Shown in pieces: positions 1-8,292 of a stretch of 64,000 bases of DNA. The notes under the pieces are model-generated. The model searched no databases. It was not told the origin of the DNA and saw nothing but the letters and a program-made list of their open reading frames with translations. Source of the DNA: Aquirufa beregesia. Lineage in GTDB: Bacteria; Bacteroidota; Bacteroidia; Cytophagales; Spirosomataceae. The first letter of the stretch is position 1. Every line of letters begins with the position of its first letter. The stretch lies in the NCBI RefSeq assembly GCF_011090385.1, contig NZ_SEWW01000002.1, forward strand, positions 299,825 through 363,824. The letters run 5' to 3'. The translations under genes and the position numbers were made by a program.

Positions 1-452
1 GTATCTCTTTCCGTCGTGCGATGAAACAAGCGATTGCTTCAGCGATGCGTGTAGGAGCTCAGGGTATTAAATTGAAATTATCAGGTCGTTTGGGTGGTGC
101 TGAAATGGCACGTTCTGAAGGATACAAGGAGGGACGTATCCCATTGCACACATTGCGTGCTGATGTGGATTATGCGATCTCTGAAGCATTAACTGTTTAC
201 GGTAAAATCGGTATCAAAGTATGGGTATTCCGTGGAGAGGTTTTTGGAAAGCGTGATTTATCTCCAAATGCGAACATGGGCTTGCAATCTACTTCGGCAG
301 ATTCTCGTCCTGGTGATCGTGGCCCACGTGGCCGTGACGATGACCGTCGCGGAGGAGGACGTTCTCGTCGTCCAGAAGGAGCAGATCAAGGTGGTGATCG
401 TAATAAACCAGGAGCAGGTGGTGCAAACCGTGGCCGTGGTGGAAAGCGCTAA
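1..452 (+). CDS. rpsC: 30S ribosomal protein S3 (3' part)
   Basis: The window opens inside this gene; the reading frame starts at base 3, so the first 5' codons are missing. The visible 149 residues carry the S3 C-terminal domain ([20 protein letters not shown], then the DYA and GKIGIKVWV stretches). S3 binds 16S rRNA in the 30S head and helps form the mRNA entry channel. After the conserved [10 protein letters not shown] region comes a tail of about 70 residues, very rich in Gly, Arg and Asp, which is longer than in E. coli and probably disordered. It is the first gene of the ribosomal operon seen here; rplP follows after about 40 bases. Confidence 0.97.
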   Translation, partial: ISFRRAMKQAIASAMRVGAQGIKLKLSGRLGGAEMARSEGYKEGRIPLHTLRADVDYAISEALTVYGKIGIKVWVFRGEVFGKRDLSPNANMGLQSTSADSRPGDRGPRGRDDDRRGGGRSRRPEGADQGGDRNKPGAGGANRGRGGKR

Positions 453-495
453 GCATCCATAATAATTTTGTATTAGATATTAGACTTATAAGAAG

Positions 496-915
496 ATGTT
501 ACAACCAAAAAGAACGAAATTTCGTAAGCAGCAAAAAGGTCGCGTAAGAGGGGTTGCTACCCGTGGCCACGAAATTGATTTTGGATCATTCGCTATTAAA
601 TCTTTGGAGCCAGGTCGTATTACAGCTCGTCAAATTGAGGCAGCTCGTATTTCGGTAACTCGTGCCATGAAACGTGAAGGTCAAGTTTGGATCCGTATTT
701 TCCCTGACAAACCTATTACTAAGAAGCCTGCAGAGGTTCGTATGGGTAAAGGAAAGGGAGCTCCTGAGTATTGGGTAGCCAATGTTCGTCCAGGTACTAT
801 TTTGTTCGAATCAGCGGGTGTTCCTTTAGCTTTAGCGCAAGAAGCATTGCGTTTAGCCGCTCAGAAATTACCGATGCGTACAAAATTTGTGGTACGTAGA
901 GATTATTCAGAATAG
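496..915 (+). CDS. rplP: 50S ribosomal protein L16
   Basis: At 139 residues this has the usual L16 length. The start [16 protein letters not shown] and the internal [10 protein letters not shown] and [12 protein letters not shown] motifs are diagnostic. L16 binds 23S rRNA near the peptidyl transferase centre and contacts A-site tRNA. It sits in the standard order rpsC-rplP-rpmC. The leader before the start is AT-rich with no Shine-Dalgarno sequence, as is normal for Bacteroidota. Confidence 0.98.
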   Translation: MLQPKRTKFRKQQKGRVRGVATRGHEIDFGSFAIKSLEPGRITARQIEAARISVTRAMKREGQVWIRIFPDKPITKKPAEVRMGKGKGAPEYWVANVRPGTILFESAGVPLALAQEALRLAAQKLPMRTKFVVRRDYSE

Positions 916-954
916 AGTTTTAGACCTCAGGTTTAAAATTTAAATAGCATCGTT

Positions 955-1146
955 ATGAAAAACGCAGAAATAAACAAATTAGGAGTAGCGGAATTGACAC
1001 AGCAAATCGTTGTGGAGCAAGAGAACTTATCTCGTTTGAAATTGGCTCATGCCATTTCACCGATAGAGAACCCAATGCGTATCCGTGAAACTCGTAAATT
1101 GATTGCCCGCTTAGAGACAGCTTTATCGGCGCAAGCAAAAGCTTAA
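955..1146 (+). CDS. rpmC: 50S ribosomal protein L29
   Basis: A 63-residue helical protein with the L29 pattern: an N-terminal helix (EINKLGVAELTQQIVVEQEN), a loop with NPMRIRETRKLIARLET, and an Ala-rich end. L29 lies at the exit of the peptide tunnel beside L23 and is part of the site where chaperones dock. Its position between rplP and rpsQ is canonical. The start is the only ATG that gives the family length. Confidence 0.96.
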   Translation: MKNAEINKLGVAELTQQIVVEQENLSRLKLAHAISPIENPMRIRETRKLIARLETALSAQAKA

Positions 1147-1166
1147 TTAATTATTAATTTTTAATA

Positions 1167-1191
1167 GACCATTTCGGAATTGCTAATGGTC
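1167..1191 (+). promoter_or_regulatory. hairpin in rpmC-rpsQ spacer
   Basis: GACCATT (1167-1173) and AATGGTC (1185-1191) form a perfect 7-bp stem with an 11-nt loop, ending 24 bases before the rpsQ start. No U-tract follows, so it is not a classical terminator. A role in translation control or mRNA processing is inference. Confidence 0.5.
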
Positions 1192-1215
1192 AATTGTTTA
1201 ACAAGTCCAACAACC

Positions 1216-1473
1216 ATGGAAGAAAGAAACCTAAGAAAAGTAAGGATTGGGAAAGTGGTTAGTGATAAGATGGATAAATCAATCACTATTACAGTAGACC
1301 GTAAGGTTAAGCACCCCTTGTACGGAAAGTTCGTACAGAAGACCACTAAATTGATGGCTCATGATGAGAATAATGAGTGCGGAATTGGTGATACAGTGAA
1401 AGTGATGGAAACCCGTCCTCTTTCTAAAAATAAGCGTTGGAGATTAGTAGAAGTAATCGCAAAAGCGAAATAA
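1216..1473 (+). CDS. rpsQ: 30S ribosomal protein S17
   Basis: S17 is an early-assembling OB-fold protein that binds 16S rRNA. The ATG at 1216 gives 85 residues beginning [20 protein letters not shown], which matches the family. An upstream in-frame start at 1180 would add 12 residues and would run through the spacer hairpin, so I reject it. The motifs [19 protein letters not shown] and MAHDENN are typical. It lies between rpmC and rplN as expected. Confidence 0.97.
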   Translation: MEERNLRKVRIGKVVSDKMDKSITITVDRKVKHPLYGKFVQKTTKLMAHDENNECGIGDTVKVMETRPLSKNKRWRLVEVIAKAK

Positions 1474-1519
1474 TTCTGTCTCTTGTTATTCAAAATTTAA
1501 AATTTAAAGATCAAAGATA

Positions 1520-1888
1520 ATGTTACAGCAAGAATCAAGATTGGGTGTAGCGGATAATTCTGGAGCGAAAGAAGTTTTAGTGATTCGCGTTTTGGGAGGT
1601 ACTGGAAAAAGATATGCTTCTGTAGGCGATAAAATTGTAGTTTCAGTTAAGTCGGCTCTTTCCTCTTCAAGCATGAAGAAAGGAACAGTTTCAAGAGCAG
1701 TAGTTGTTCGTACGAAAAAAGAAATTCGTCGCAAAGATGGTACGTATATTCGTTTTGAAGATAACGCGGCCGTTTTATTAAATGCCAACGATGAGCCAAG
1801 AGGAACGCGTATTTTTGGACCTGTGGCACGTGAATTGCGTGAGGCTGGTTTTATGAAGATTGTTTCTTTAGCCCCAGAAGTTTTATAA
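1520..1888 (+). CDS. rplN: 50S ribosomal protein L14
   Basis: At 122 residues this is full length. The start [20 protein letters not shown] and the end [19 protein letters not shown] are L14 signatures. L14 binds 23S rRNA at the subunit interface, where it forms bridges to the 30S and contacts L19. The 46-base spacer upstream contains two copies of AAATTTAAA-like sequence but no ribosome-binding site. Confidence 0.98.
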   Translation: MLQQESRLGVADNSGAKEVLVIRVLGGTGKRYASVGDKIVVSVKSALSSSSMKKGTVSRAVVVRTKKEIRRKDGTYIRFEDNAAVLLNANDEPRGTRIFGPVARELREAGFMKIVSLAPEVL

Positions 1889-1899
1889 ATAGATAGATA

Positions 1900-1915
1900 T
1901 ATTGGTTATCCAATA
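1900..1915 (+). promoter_or_regulatory. hairpin in rplN-rplX spacer
   Basis: TATTGG (1900-1905), loop TTAT and CCAATA (1910-1915) form a perfect 6-bp stem ending 14 bases before the rplX start. It is one of several short hairpins in the spacers of this operon. No U-run follows it, so termination is unlikely; the function is inferred only. Confidence 0.45.
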
Positions 1916-1929
1916 GAAAAAATCATACC

Positions 1930-2265
1930 ATGGAAAATAATACAAGCAAGCAAACAAAATTGCACGTAAAAAAAGGAGATACTGTGATGGTGATTGCAGG
2001 TAATGCCAAAGGTAAAACAGGCGTTATCAAGCAAGTGATCGTTGAGAAATCTCGTGCAATTGTAGAAGGAGCTAATTTGCAAACGAAGCACGTTAAGCCT
2101 TCAGCAAGCAATCCTCAAGGAGGTATTGAAAAGCGTGAGGGTTCAATCCACATCTCTAACTTGATGGTGGTTGAAAACGGAAAGCCTGTACGTACCGGTC
2201 GTAAAGTAAACGAACAAGGAAAGTTACAGCGCTACTCCAAAGTAACAGGAAAATTTATTGCATAA
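1930..2265 (+). CDS. rplX: 50S ribosomal protein L24
   Basis: A 111-residue KOW-domain protein: HVKKGDTVMVIAGNAKGKTG near the N-terminus is the KOW motif, and NPQGGIEKREGSIHISNLM is the L24 signature. L24 starts 50S assembly and lies at the tunnel exit. About ten extra residues (MENNTSKQTK) precede the core. The chosen ATG at 1930 is the first in frame after the hairpin at 1900-1915. Confidence 0.97.
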   Translation: MENNTSKQTKLHVKKGDTVMVIAGNAKGKTGVIKQVIVEKSRAIVEGANLQTKHVKPSASNPQGGIEKREGSIHISNLMVVENGKPVRTGRKVNEQGKLQRYSKVTGKFIA

Positions 2266-2277
2266 ATAGAATTTAAC

Positions 2278-2297
2278 GCGTGGGTCGGAAATCCACA
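2278..2297 (+). repeat. 20-nt hairpin element before rplE (copy 1)
   Basis: The sequence GCGTGGGTCGGAAATCCACA matches, at 19 of 20 positions, the element at 4272-4291 before rplR. GTGGG pairs with TCCAC (one G-U pair) around a 7-nt loop ending CGGAAA. It ends 12 bases before the rplE start. L5 and L18, encoded downstream of the two copies, both bind 5S rRNA, so a shared control site is possible; that is inference. Confidence 0.6.
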
Positions 2298-2309
2298 ACA
2301 TATACAAAA

Positions 2310-2864
2310 ATGGCAGTACCTAGATTAAAAAAACGTTTTGTAGAAGAGGTTGTACCTAGCTTGAAAGAAAAGTTTCAGTACAAGTCTGTGATGCAAGTGC
2401 CTAAGATTACTAAAATCGTAATCAACAAAGGTGTAGGAGCCGCTGTAGCGGACAAAAAGCTAGTAGATGTAGCTGTAGAAGAAATTACTCAAATTGCTGG
2501 TCAAAAGGCAGTGGCAACCATTTCTAAAAAGGCGATCTCTAACTTTAAATTGCGTGAAAACATGCCGATTGGTGTGAAAGTAACCTTGCGTGGAGATCGT
2601 ATGTATGAGTTTTTAGATCGTTTAACTACGGTTTCTTTAGCTCGTGTACGTGACTTTAAAGGAATCTCAGAAAAGGGATTTGACGGACGTGGAAATTATA
2701 CTTTGGGGGTGAAAGAGCAAATTATCTTCCCTGAAATTTCCATCGATAAAGTAGCTAAAATTTCCGGTATGGACATCACTTTTGTGACTACAGCTAACAC
2801 GGATGAAGAAGCTTACGCTTTATTGGCTGCTGTAGGAATGCCTTTTTCCAATATTAAAAAATAA
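2310..2864 (+). CDS. rplE: 50S ribosomal protein L5
   Basis: L5 binds 5S rRNA with L18 and links it to the 50S central protuberance. The ATG at 2310 gives 184 residues ([20 protein letters not shown]). An in-frame GTG at 2280 would add ten residues but lies inside the hairpin element, so I reject it. The motifs [27 protein letters not shown] and [16 protein letters not shown] are diagnostic. The preceding spacer element recurs before rplR. Confidence 0.98.
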   Translation: MAVPRLKKRFVEEVVPSLKEKFQYKSVMQVPKITKIVINKGVGAAVADKKLVDVAVEEITQIAGQKAVATISKKAISNFKLRENMPIGVKVTLRGDRMYEFLDRLTTVSLARVRDFKGISEKGFDGRGNYTLGVKEQIIFPEISIDKVAKISGMDITFVTTANTDEEAYALLAAVGMPFSNIKK

Positions 2865-2865
2865 T

Positions 2866-2878
2866 TAGCCACCGGCTA
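2866..2878 (+). promoter_or_regulatory. small hairpin in rplE-rpsN spacer
   Basis: TAGCC (2866-2870), ACC and GGCTA (2874-2878) form a 5-bp stem with a 3-nt loop that begins right after the rplE stop codon. It is short and could be chance, but its place fits the run of spacer hairpins in this operon. Confidence 0.35.
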
Positions 2879-2903
2879 CTAACACATTTAAAATTTTTAC
2901 ATC

Positions 2904-3173
2904 ATGGCTAAAGAGTCAGTAAAAGCTAGAGAAAGAAAACGCGAAGCAGCTGTTGCTAAATATGCAGTGAAAAGAGCGGCATTGAAAGCAGCAGGTGATT
3001 ACCTAGGATTGGATAAGTTACCTAAAAATGCTTCTCCAGTACGTCTTCATAACCGTTGTAAGTTGACTGGTCGTCCACGTGGTTATATGCGTAAATTCGG
3101 CATTAGCCGTGTTACTTTCCGCGAAATGGCTTCCAATGGTTTGATTCCAGGAGTGACCAAATCAAGCTGGTAA
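2904..3173 (+). CDS. rpsN: 30S ribosomal protein S14
   Basis: At 89 residues this is the longer, zinc-free form of S14: the region [20 protein letters not shown] has only one Cys, where zinc forms have a CxxC pair. The C-terminal [21 protein letters not shown] is the family signature. S14 assembles late into the 30S head. The gene is followed by a 76-base spacer that holds a candidate internal promoter. Confidence 0.97.
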   Translation: MAKESVKARERKREAAVAKYAVKRAALKAAGDYLGLDKLPKNASPVRLHNRCKLTGRPRGYMRKFGISRVTFREMASNGLIPGVTKSSW

Positions 3174-3180
3174 TATAAAA

Positions 3181-3212
3181 TTTGATTAATTAAATTCATT
3201 TTTGTAATTTTG
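3181..3212 (+). promoter_or_regulatory. candidate internal promoter before rpsH
   Basis: TTTG at 3181-3184 and TAATTTTG at 3205-3212 are separated by 20 bases. This fits the Bacteroidota housekeeping promoter (TTTG at -33, TAnnTTTG at -7, spacing of about 19-21). The rpsH start is 38 bases downstream. It lies in one of the longer spacers of the operon, which supports a real second start site, but it has not been tested. Confidence 0.55.
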
Positions 3213-3233
3213 CAGGCCTTTTTAATGGCTTGC
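3212..3233 (+). promoter_or_regulatory. leader hairpin before rpsH
   Basis: GCAGGCC (3212-3218) pairs with GGCTTGC (3227-3233), 7 bp with one G-U pair and an 8-nt loop. It follows the candidate promoter and would lie at the very 5' end of a transcript starting there. A role as a protein-binding site for S8 or as an mRNA stabiliser is inference. Confidence 0.5.
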
Positions 3234-3249
3234 GGCAAATTTAAAAACA

Positions 3250-3645
3250 ATGACAGATCCTATAGCAGACTATTTAACCCGATTGAGAAATGCCTTGAAG
3301 GCACGCCATAGGGTAGTTGAAATTCCTGCTTCCAACATTAAAAAGGAAATCACGAAGGTGCTTTTTGATAAGGGGTATATTTCAAATTATAAATTTGATG
3401 ATACTACAGTTCAAGGAACCATCAAGATTGCTTTGAAATATAATGCAGTGACTAAGCAACCTGCAATCATTAATTTGACTCGTATTTCTAAGCCAGGTTT
3501 ACGTAAGTACAACGGAGCTGAAGAGTTACCACGCGTATTGAACGGTTTGGGTATCGCTATTTTGTCTACTTCGAAAGGAGTAATTACAGACAAAGAAGCT
3601 CGTACACTACACGTTGGCGGTGAGGTTCTTTGCTACGTATATTAA
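3250..3645 (+). CDS. rpsH: 30S ribosomal protein S8
   Basis: A 131-residue protein with the S8 start [20 protein letters not shown] and the C-terminal signature [20 protein letters not shown]8 binds the central domain of 16S rRNA and in E. coli represses its own operon by binding mRNA. The 76-base leader here contains a promoter-like sequence and a 7-bp hairpin, which would be a natural place for such control, although the hairpin does not obviously copy the 16S site. Confidence 0.98.
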   Translation: MTDPIADYLTRLRNALKARHRVVEIPASNIKKEITKVLFDKGYISNYKFDDTTVQGTIKIALKYNAVTKQPAIINLTRISKPGLRKYNGAEELPRVLNGLGIAILSTSKGVITDKEARTLHVGGEVLCYVY

Positions 3646-3706
3646 TAATTAATTGTTTAACGCTGAAAGGAGCTAAGCTCGAAATCTAAGCAAAAACTAC
3701 ATTTTC

Positions 3707-4264
3707 ATGTCAAGAATAGGAAATAAAATTATCAACCTACCTGCTGGTGTAACAGTCGATGTTAATACAGGTAATTTGGTAACGGTAAAAGGCCCTAAGG
3801 GAACTTTATCTCAACAAGTAGACCAAGATATCATCATTGAAATCGAAGGAAATGTGTTGACCGTAAAACGTCCAACAGAGCAGAAACGTCACAAAGCAAT
3901 GCACGGTCTTTACCGTTCATTGATTAACAACATGGTTGTTGGTGTAAGTGAAGGTTTCGTGAAAAATTTAGAAATCATTGGTGTGGGTTACAAAGCAGCA
4001 AACCAAGGTAATATCTTGGAGCTGAGCTTAGGTTACTCTCACGCTATTTTTATGGCTATACCTGAAGAAGTCAAAATCACTACGGCGATGGAGAAAGGTA
4101 AAAACCCAATGGTTAATTTAGAAAGTATCGACAAGCAATTAATCGGTCAGGTGGCAGCTAAAATCAAATCACTTCGTCCAGTGGAGCCTTACAAAGGTAA
4201 AGGTGTTCGTTTTGTGGGTGAGCAAGTTCGTCGCAAGGCAGGTAAAGCAGGTGGTAAGAAATAA
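3707..4264 (+). CDS. rplF: 50S ribosomal protein L6
   Basis: A 185-residue protein with two L6 repeats. MSRIGNKIINLPAGVTV is the usual start, and PVEPYKGKGVRFVGEQVRRK is the C-terminal signature. L6 binds 23S rRNA near the sarcin-ricin loop. A purine-rich AAAGGAG occurs about 35 bases before the start, too far to act as a Shine-Dalgarno sequence. Confidence 0.98.
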   Translation: MSRIGNKIINLPAGVTVDVNTGNLVTVKGPKGTLSQQVDQDIIIEIEGNVLTVKRPTEQKRHKAMHGLYRSLINNMVVGVSEGFVKNLEIIGVGYKAANQGNILELSLGYSHAIFMAIPEEVKITTAMEKGKNPMVNLESIDKQLIGQVAAKIKSLRPVEPYKGKGVRFVGEQVRRKAGKAGGKK

Positions 4265-4271
4265 ATAGAAA

Positions 4272-4291
4272 GCGTGGGCCGGAAATCCACA
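4272..4291 (+). repeat. 20-nt hairpin element before rplR (copy 2)
   Basis: GCGTGGGCCGGAAATCCACA differs from the copy before rplE at one loop base only. It forms the same GTGGG/TCCAC stem. In both places the element follows the previous stop codon and an ATAGAA sequence within a few bases. I do not see a third copy in the window. See copy 1 at 2278. Confidence 0.6.
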
Positions 4292-4309
4292 CAAACAAGT
4301 TAAATCAAT

Positions 4310-4657
4310 ATGGCAACAACAAAAGATTTACGTAGACTTCGCATCAAACGTGCGATACGTGCGAAAATAAAAGGAACAGCTGAACGTCCTCGTTTAACTG
4401 TTTTCCGTTCCAACACAGCGATGTACGCTCAGTTGGTAGATGATTTGAGTGGAAAGACGATTATGTCTGCTACTTCATACAAGAAAGGTAAAGTGAACAA
4501 CAATGTAGAGGCTGCCAAATTAGTAGGAACAGCTATCGCAGATAAGGCCAAAGCTGCTGGAATCACCAAAGTGGTTTTTGATCGTAACGGTTATTTGTAT
4601 CACGGAAGAATTAAATCATTAGCTGAAGGCGCTCGCGAGGGTGGCTTACAATTTTAA
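4310..4657 (+). CDS. rplR: 50S ribosomal protein L18
   Basis: At 115 residues this is full length. The motifs [20 protein letters not shown] and [20 protein letters not shown] are L18 signatures. L18 binds 5S rRNA together with L5 and brings it into the 50S central protuberance. It is preceded by the second copy of the hairpin element that also stands before the L5 gene. rpsE follows 8 bases after the stop. Confidence 0.98.
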   Translation: MATTKDLRRLRIKRAIRAKIKGTAERPRLTVFRSNTAMYAQLVDDLSGKTIMSATSYKKGKVNNNVEAAKLVGTAIADKAKAAGITKVVFDRNGYLYHGRIKSLAEGAREGGLQF

Positions 4658-4665
4658 TAAAAGAT

Positions 4666-5184
4666 ATGTCGCATTTACAAGCAAAACCAATTAAGGTTAA
4701 TGAGGGTGAGTTGAAGGAGAAAGTAGTAGCCATCAACCGTGTTGCCAAAGTGGTAAAAGGAGGTCGTCGTTTCAGTTTTTCTGCTATCGTTGTAGTAGGT
4801 GATGGTCACGGAATCGTAGGATTCGGATTAGGAAAAGCAAACGAAGTAACTGATGCTATCACCAAAGGTATCGAAGACGCTAAGAAAAATTTGTTCCAAA
4901 TTCCTTTGTTGAAGAACACTGTTCCTCATGAGCAATTAGGTAAATTCTCTGGTGGTTTCGTATTAATTAAGCCAGCGGCTCCAGGTACAGGATTGATCGC
5001 CGGTGGTGCGATGCGTGCTGTCTTAGAATCAGCAGGTGTTCACGATGTATTAGCGAAGTCTAAAGGTTCTTCTAATCCTCACAACGTAGTTAAAGCAACA
5101 ATTGATGCTTTAGTGAAAATGAGAGCTCCTCACACAGTAGCTTTCCAAAGAGGAATTTCTGTAGCTAAAGTATTTAATGGATAA
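4666..5184 (+). CDS. rpsE: 30S ribosomal protein S5
   Basis: A 172-residue protein with the N-terminal double-stranded-RNA-binding fold ([20 protein letters not shown]) and the C-terminal domain ([20 protein letters not shown]). S5 acts in translational fidelity at the 30S shoulder; changes in its loop give spectinomycin resistance in other bacteria. It sits between rplR and rpmD as usual. Confidence 0.98.
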   Translation: MSHLQAKPIKVNEGELKEKVVAINRVAKVVKGGRRFSFSAIVVVGDGHGIVGFGLGKANEVTDAITKGIEDAKKNLFQIPLLKNTVPHEQLGKFSGGFVLIKPAAPGTGLIAGGAMRAVLESAGVHDVLAKSKGSSNPHNVVKATIDALVKMRAPHTVAFQRGISVAKVFNG

Positions 5185-5219
5185 TCGAGTGCCTTAGTGC
5201 CTCTAAAATAGAACATACG

Positions 5220-5399
5220 ATGTCTAAAGTTAAAATTACCCAAGTAAAAAGTGCCATCAAACGTCCTGAAGTTCAGAAACGTACGATTCAAGCACTAGGA
5301 TTAGGTAAGATCCGTAAAAGTGTTGAAGTAGAATTAAACCCAGCTATTGCCGGAATGATTCGTGCAGTCAATCACTTAATTGTAGTAGAGAATATATAA
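5220..5399 (+). CDS. rpmD: 50S ribosomal protein L30
   Basis: A short gene of 59 residues: it starts MSKVKITQVKSAIKR, has the core motif TIQALGLGKIRKSVE, and ends in HLIVVENI. These are L30 features, and the location between rpsE and rplO is canonical. L30 binds 23S rRNA in the 50S subunit. The 35-base spacer upstream holds a direct repeat of GTGCCT. Confidence 0.97.
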   Translation: MSKVKITQVKSAIKRPEVQKRTIQALGLGKIRKSVEVELNPAIAGMIRAVNHLIVVENI

Positions 5400-5410
5400 T
5401 TTAATTGCGA

Positions 5411-5428
5411 GTTGCCCGAAAGGGTAGC
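5411..5428 (+). promoter_or_regulatory. GAAA-loop hairpin before rplO
   Basis: GTTGCCC (5411-5417), loop GAAA and GGGTAGC (5422-5428) form a 7-bp stem with two G-U pairs and a GNRA-type tetraloop, ending 16 bases before the rplO start. A similar GAAA-capped stem precedes rplQ at 11097-11110. Its function is unknown. Confidence 0.5.
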
Positions 5429-5444
5429 GTTAAGCCCAATACAC

Positions 5445-5891
5445 ATGAAATTATCTTCATTAAAGCCTGCAGAAGGCTCGGTAAAAACAAGAAAAAGAGT
5501 AGGTCGTGGTCAAGGTTCAGGTCTTGGTGGAACTTCCGCTCGTGGTCACAAAGGAGCTCAGTCTCGTTCAGGTTATTCACGTAAGCGTGGATTTGAAGGA
5601 GGTCAGATGCCGATTCAACGTCGTGTACCTAAGTTCGGTTTCAAAAACATCAATCGTGTAGAATACAAAGCAATCAATTTGGATACCTTACAAGCTTTAG
5701 CGGATGCTACTGGCTTGAAGCAAATCAATTTTGAGACACTTTACAGCCACGGATTAGTATCTAAGTCAGACTTAGTGAAAATCTTAAGTCGTGGAAGTGT
5801 TACTTCTGCTTTAGAAGTTACAGTTAAAGGTTTCTCTGGTGCTGCTAAAGCTGCTATCGAAGCAGCAGGCGGTCAAGCAATTGTTGGTTAA
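5445..5891 (+). CDS. rplO: 50S ribosomal protein L15
   Basis: The ATG at 5445 gives 148 residues starting MKLSSLKPAEGSVKTRKRVG. A start at 5412 would lie inside the GAAA hairpin and is rejected. The Gly/Arg-rich stretch GRGQGSGLGGTSARGHKGAQ and GGQMPIQRRVPKFGF are L15 signatures. L15 is a late-assembling 50S protein with a long extension into rRNA. It is followed at 5909 by secY, as in most bacteria. Confidence 0.97.
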   Translation: MKLSSLKPAEGSVKTRKRVGRGQGSGLGGTSARGHKGAQSRSGYSRKRGFEGGQMPIQRRVPKFGFKNINRVEYKAINLDTLQALADATGLKQINFETLYSHGLVSKSDLVKILSRGSVTSALEVTVKGFSGAAKAAIEAAGGQAIVG

Positions 5892-5908
5892 TCCTCTATT
5901 CTAAACGA

Positions 5909-7228
5909 ATGAACAAGCTAATAACAACGTTTAAGCATATCTTCGCAATTGAGGAATTAAGAGGTCGTATTTTTAATACGCTACTTTTTATCACTTTTTT
6001 CCGTCTGGGTTCTTATATCGTTCTACCAGGTGTAGATGCGACTAAATTAACACAAGCCGGTGATGGTGGACTCTTTGGTTTGTTGAATATGTTCTCAGGT
6101 GGTGCTTTGAGTAATGCTTCGGTATTTGCCCTTGGTATCATGCCTTACATTTCAGCATCCATCGCTATTCAGTTGTTGACCATTGCTCTTCCTTACTTCC
6201 AAAAGATGCAAAAGGATGGAGAATCTGGTCGTAAGAAATTAAACCAAATCACACGTATCTTAACGATTTTCGTTACAGCGGCGCAAGGGTTTACCTATTT
6301 ACAAGTAACTATTCCTGCAGAAGCCATCTTGGTTGATCCTTGGTTCTTCCGCCTTTATGGAGTAGCTATCTTGATTGGTGGAACCATGTTTTGTATGTGG
6401 TTGGGTGAGAAAATTACCGACAAAGGTATTGGTAATGGTATTTCTATGTTGATTATGATTGGTATTGTCTCTCGTTTTCCTGCTTCCATATTACAAGAGG
6501 CTGGATCACGTGGTATGGCAGGGGCCTTGTTATTCATCATCGAAGTAATTGCCTTATTCTTTGTCGTAATGGGTGCTGTGATGGTCACTCAAGCGGTTCG
6601 TCGTATTCCTGTACAATATGCTAAGCAAGTGGTAGGAAGTAAGATGTCCGTGGGTGGTGAGCGTCAATACATTCCATTAAAGTTGAATGCCTCAGGTGTT
6701 ATGCCGATCATTTTTGCTCAGGCTTTAATGTTTATCCCTGGTTTGGTAGCTCAGTCTTTTGCAGAGAAAAGCGAATTTGCACAATCGGTAGCTCAGGCTT
6801 TCGGTGATTTCACAACTTGGCAGTACAATGCATTATTTGCATTATTGATTGTGGTATTTACCTTTTTCTACACAGCGATTTCCATTAACCCGACGCAAAT
6901 TTCGGATGATATGAAGCGTGGTGGAGGATTTGTTCCAGGTGTTAAACCAGGAGAAGAAACATCTAATTTCATTGCTAGTATTTTAGATCGCATTACATTG
7001 CCAGGTGCATTGATGTTGTCTATCATTGCTATTTTGCCTGCCATTGCCAATTTATTTGGTGTAACTAGAGGTTTTGCATCCTTCTTTGGAGGAACATCCT
7101 TGTTAATTTTGGTGGGTGTAGTTCTAGATACATTACAACAAATAGAAAGTTATTTGTTGATGCGTAAATATGAAGGTTTGATGCAATCAGGACGTGTGAA
7201 AGGACGTTCCGAAATGATTAGCCGATAA
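5909..7228 (+). CDS. secY: protein translocase subunit SecY
   Basis: SecY is the channel of the Sec translocon in the inner membrane and works with SecE, SecG and SecA. The 439 residues show about ten hydrophobic segments. The signature stretches are near the N-terminus (RLGSYIVLPGVD), at FALGIMPYISASIAIQLLTI and at GEKITDKGIGNGISMLIMIG. It stands in the normal place after rplO. In Bacteroidota, adk is usually not found between secY and map, and here map begins 1 base after the secY stop. Confidence 0.98.
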   Translation: MNKLITTFKHIFAIEELRGRIFNTLLFITFFRLGSYIVLPGVDATKLTQAGDGGLFGLLNMFSGGALSNASVFALGIMPYISASIAIQLLTIALPYFQKMQKDGESGRKKLNQITRILTIFVTAAQGFTYLQVTIPAEAILVDPWFFRLYGVAILIGGTMFCMWLGEKITDKGIGNGISMLIMIGIVSRFPASILQEAGSRGMAGALLFIIEVIALFFVVMGAVMVTQAVRRIPVQYAKQVVGSKMSVGGERQYIPLKLNASGVMPIIFAQALMFIPGLVAQSFAEKSEFAQSVAQAFGDFTTWQYNALFALLIVVFTFFYTAISINPTQISDDMKRGGGFVPGVKPGEETSNFIASILDRITLPGALMLSIIAILPAIANLFGVTRGFASFFGGTSLLILVGVVLDTLQQIESYLLMRKYEGLMQSGRVKGRSEMISR

Positions 7229-7229
7229 G

Positions 7230-8036
7230 ATGATTTATTTAAAGACACCCCAAGAGTTAGCCATCATTCAAGCGAATGGTGAAATTTTAGGAAAGTGTCA
7301 TGCTGAAGTTGCCAAAGCCATTCAACCCGGCGTAAGCACCTTAGCTTTAGATAAAATTGCCTACCAATTTATTAAGGATCATGAAGCTCATCCTTCCTTT
7401 TTAAATTACCAAGTAGGGGATAAAAAATATGCTTATTCGCTTTGCATCTCAGTGAATGATGTGGTAGTTCACGGATTACCAGGGAGTTTAGAGCTGAAAG
7501 AAGGAGATATTATCTCCATTGATGCAGGAGTGTATAAACATGGTTTTCACGCCGATAGCGCTTATACCTATGCGATAGGTCAAGTAGGAAAGGATGTGGA
7601 GAGTTTATTGACAAGGACAAAAGAGTCTTTGTACCTAGGAATAAAGCAAGCAGTAGCAGGAAAACGTATCGGTGATATTGGATCCGCTGTGCAGACTTAT
7701 ACCGAAGGATTTGGTTACGGAGTAGTGCGGGAATTAGTTGGACACGGAGTAGGTAAGAATCTACATGAAAGTCCAGAAGTTCCCAATTATGGTCGCCGAG
7801 GAGATGGCCCTAAATTAAAAGAAGGAATGGTTATTGCCATTGAACCTATGGTTAATTTAGGAAAACGTCAAATCACCGTAGACAAGGATGGTTGGACTAT
7901 CCGAACGGCAGATCGTAAAGCATCTGCTCATTTTGAACATACCGTAGCGGTAGGTAAAAATGAAGCTTTACAGCTGACTACCTTTAGCTACATTGAAGAA
8001 GTATTAAAAACCTCAACAATATTGTTGAATATTTAA
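7230..8036 (+). CDS. map: type I methionine aminopeptidase
   Basis: Removes the initiator Met from nascent proteins using two metal ions. The 268 residues contain the metal ligands in the expected order: DAGVYKHGFHADSAYT (two Asp), VGHGVGKNLHE (His), EGMVIAIEP (Glu) and FEHTVAV (Glu region). The C-terminus is about 15 residues longer than in E. coli. It is tightly coupled to secY (1-base gap) and followed by infA after 9 bases. Confidence 0.97.
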   Translation: MIYLKTPQELAIIQANGEILGKCHAEVAKAIQPGVSTLALDKIAYQFIKDHEAHPSFLNYQVGDKKYAYSLCISVNDVVVHGLPGSLELKEGDIISIDAGVYKHGFHADSAYTYAIGQVGKDVESLLTRTKESLYLGIKQAVAGKRIGDIGSAVQTYTEGFGYGVVRELVGHGVGKNLHESPEVPNYGRRGDGPKLKEGMVIAIEPMVNLGKRQITVDKDGWTIRTADRKASAHFEHTVAVGKNEALQLTTFSYIEEVLKTSTILLNI

Positions 8037-8045
8037 CAGAAAATT

Positions 8046-8264
8046 ATGGCCAAACAATCCTCGATCGAAGTAGACGGCATCATATTGGAAGCCCTTTCGA
8101 ACGCGATGTTTCGGGTGGAATTAGAGAATACGCATCAAGTAATTGCGCATATCTCAGGTAAAATGCGAATGAATTACATCAAGATTTTACCTGGTGATAA
8201 AGTGAAGTTAGAAATGTCGCCTTATGATTTGAGTAAGGCAAGAATAGTTTATCGTTATAAATAA
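8046..8264 (+). CDS. infA: translation initiation factor IF-1
   Basis: A 72-residue single OB-fold protein with the IF-1 motifs [40 protein letters not shown] and [17 protein letters not shown]-1 occupies the ribosomal A site during initiation. The order map-infA-rpmJ is standard. Confidence 0.98.
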   Translation: MAKQSSIEVDGIILEALSNAMFRVELENTHQVIAHISGKMRMNYIKILPGDKVKLEMSPYDLSKARIVYRYK

Positions 8265-8292
8265 TAAGGTTTGACCCATAAATTAAACAAAT

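Noticed and set aside
463-470. TAATTTTG before rplP as a promoter
   Set aside because: It matches the -7 element but has no -33 TTTG at 19-21 bases, and such 8-mers are frequent in AT-rich DNA.
3667-3674. AAAGGAGC as a Shine-Dalgarno sequence for rplF
   Set aside because: It is about 35 bases from the start codon, far outside the working distance, and the phylum rarely uses such sites.
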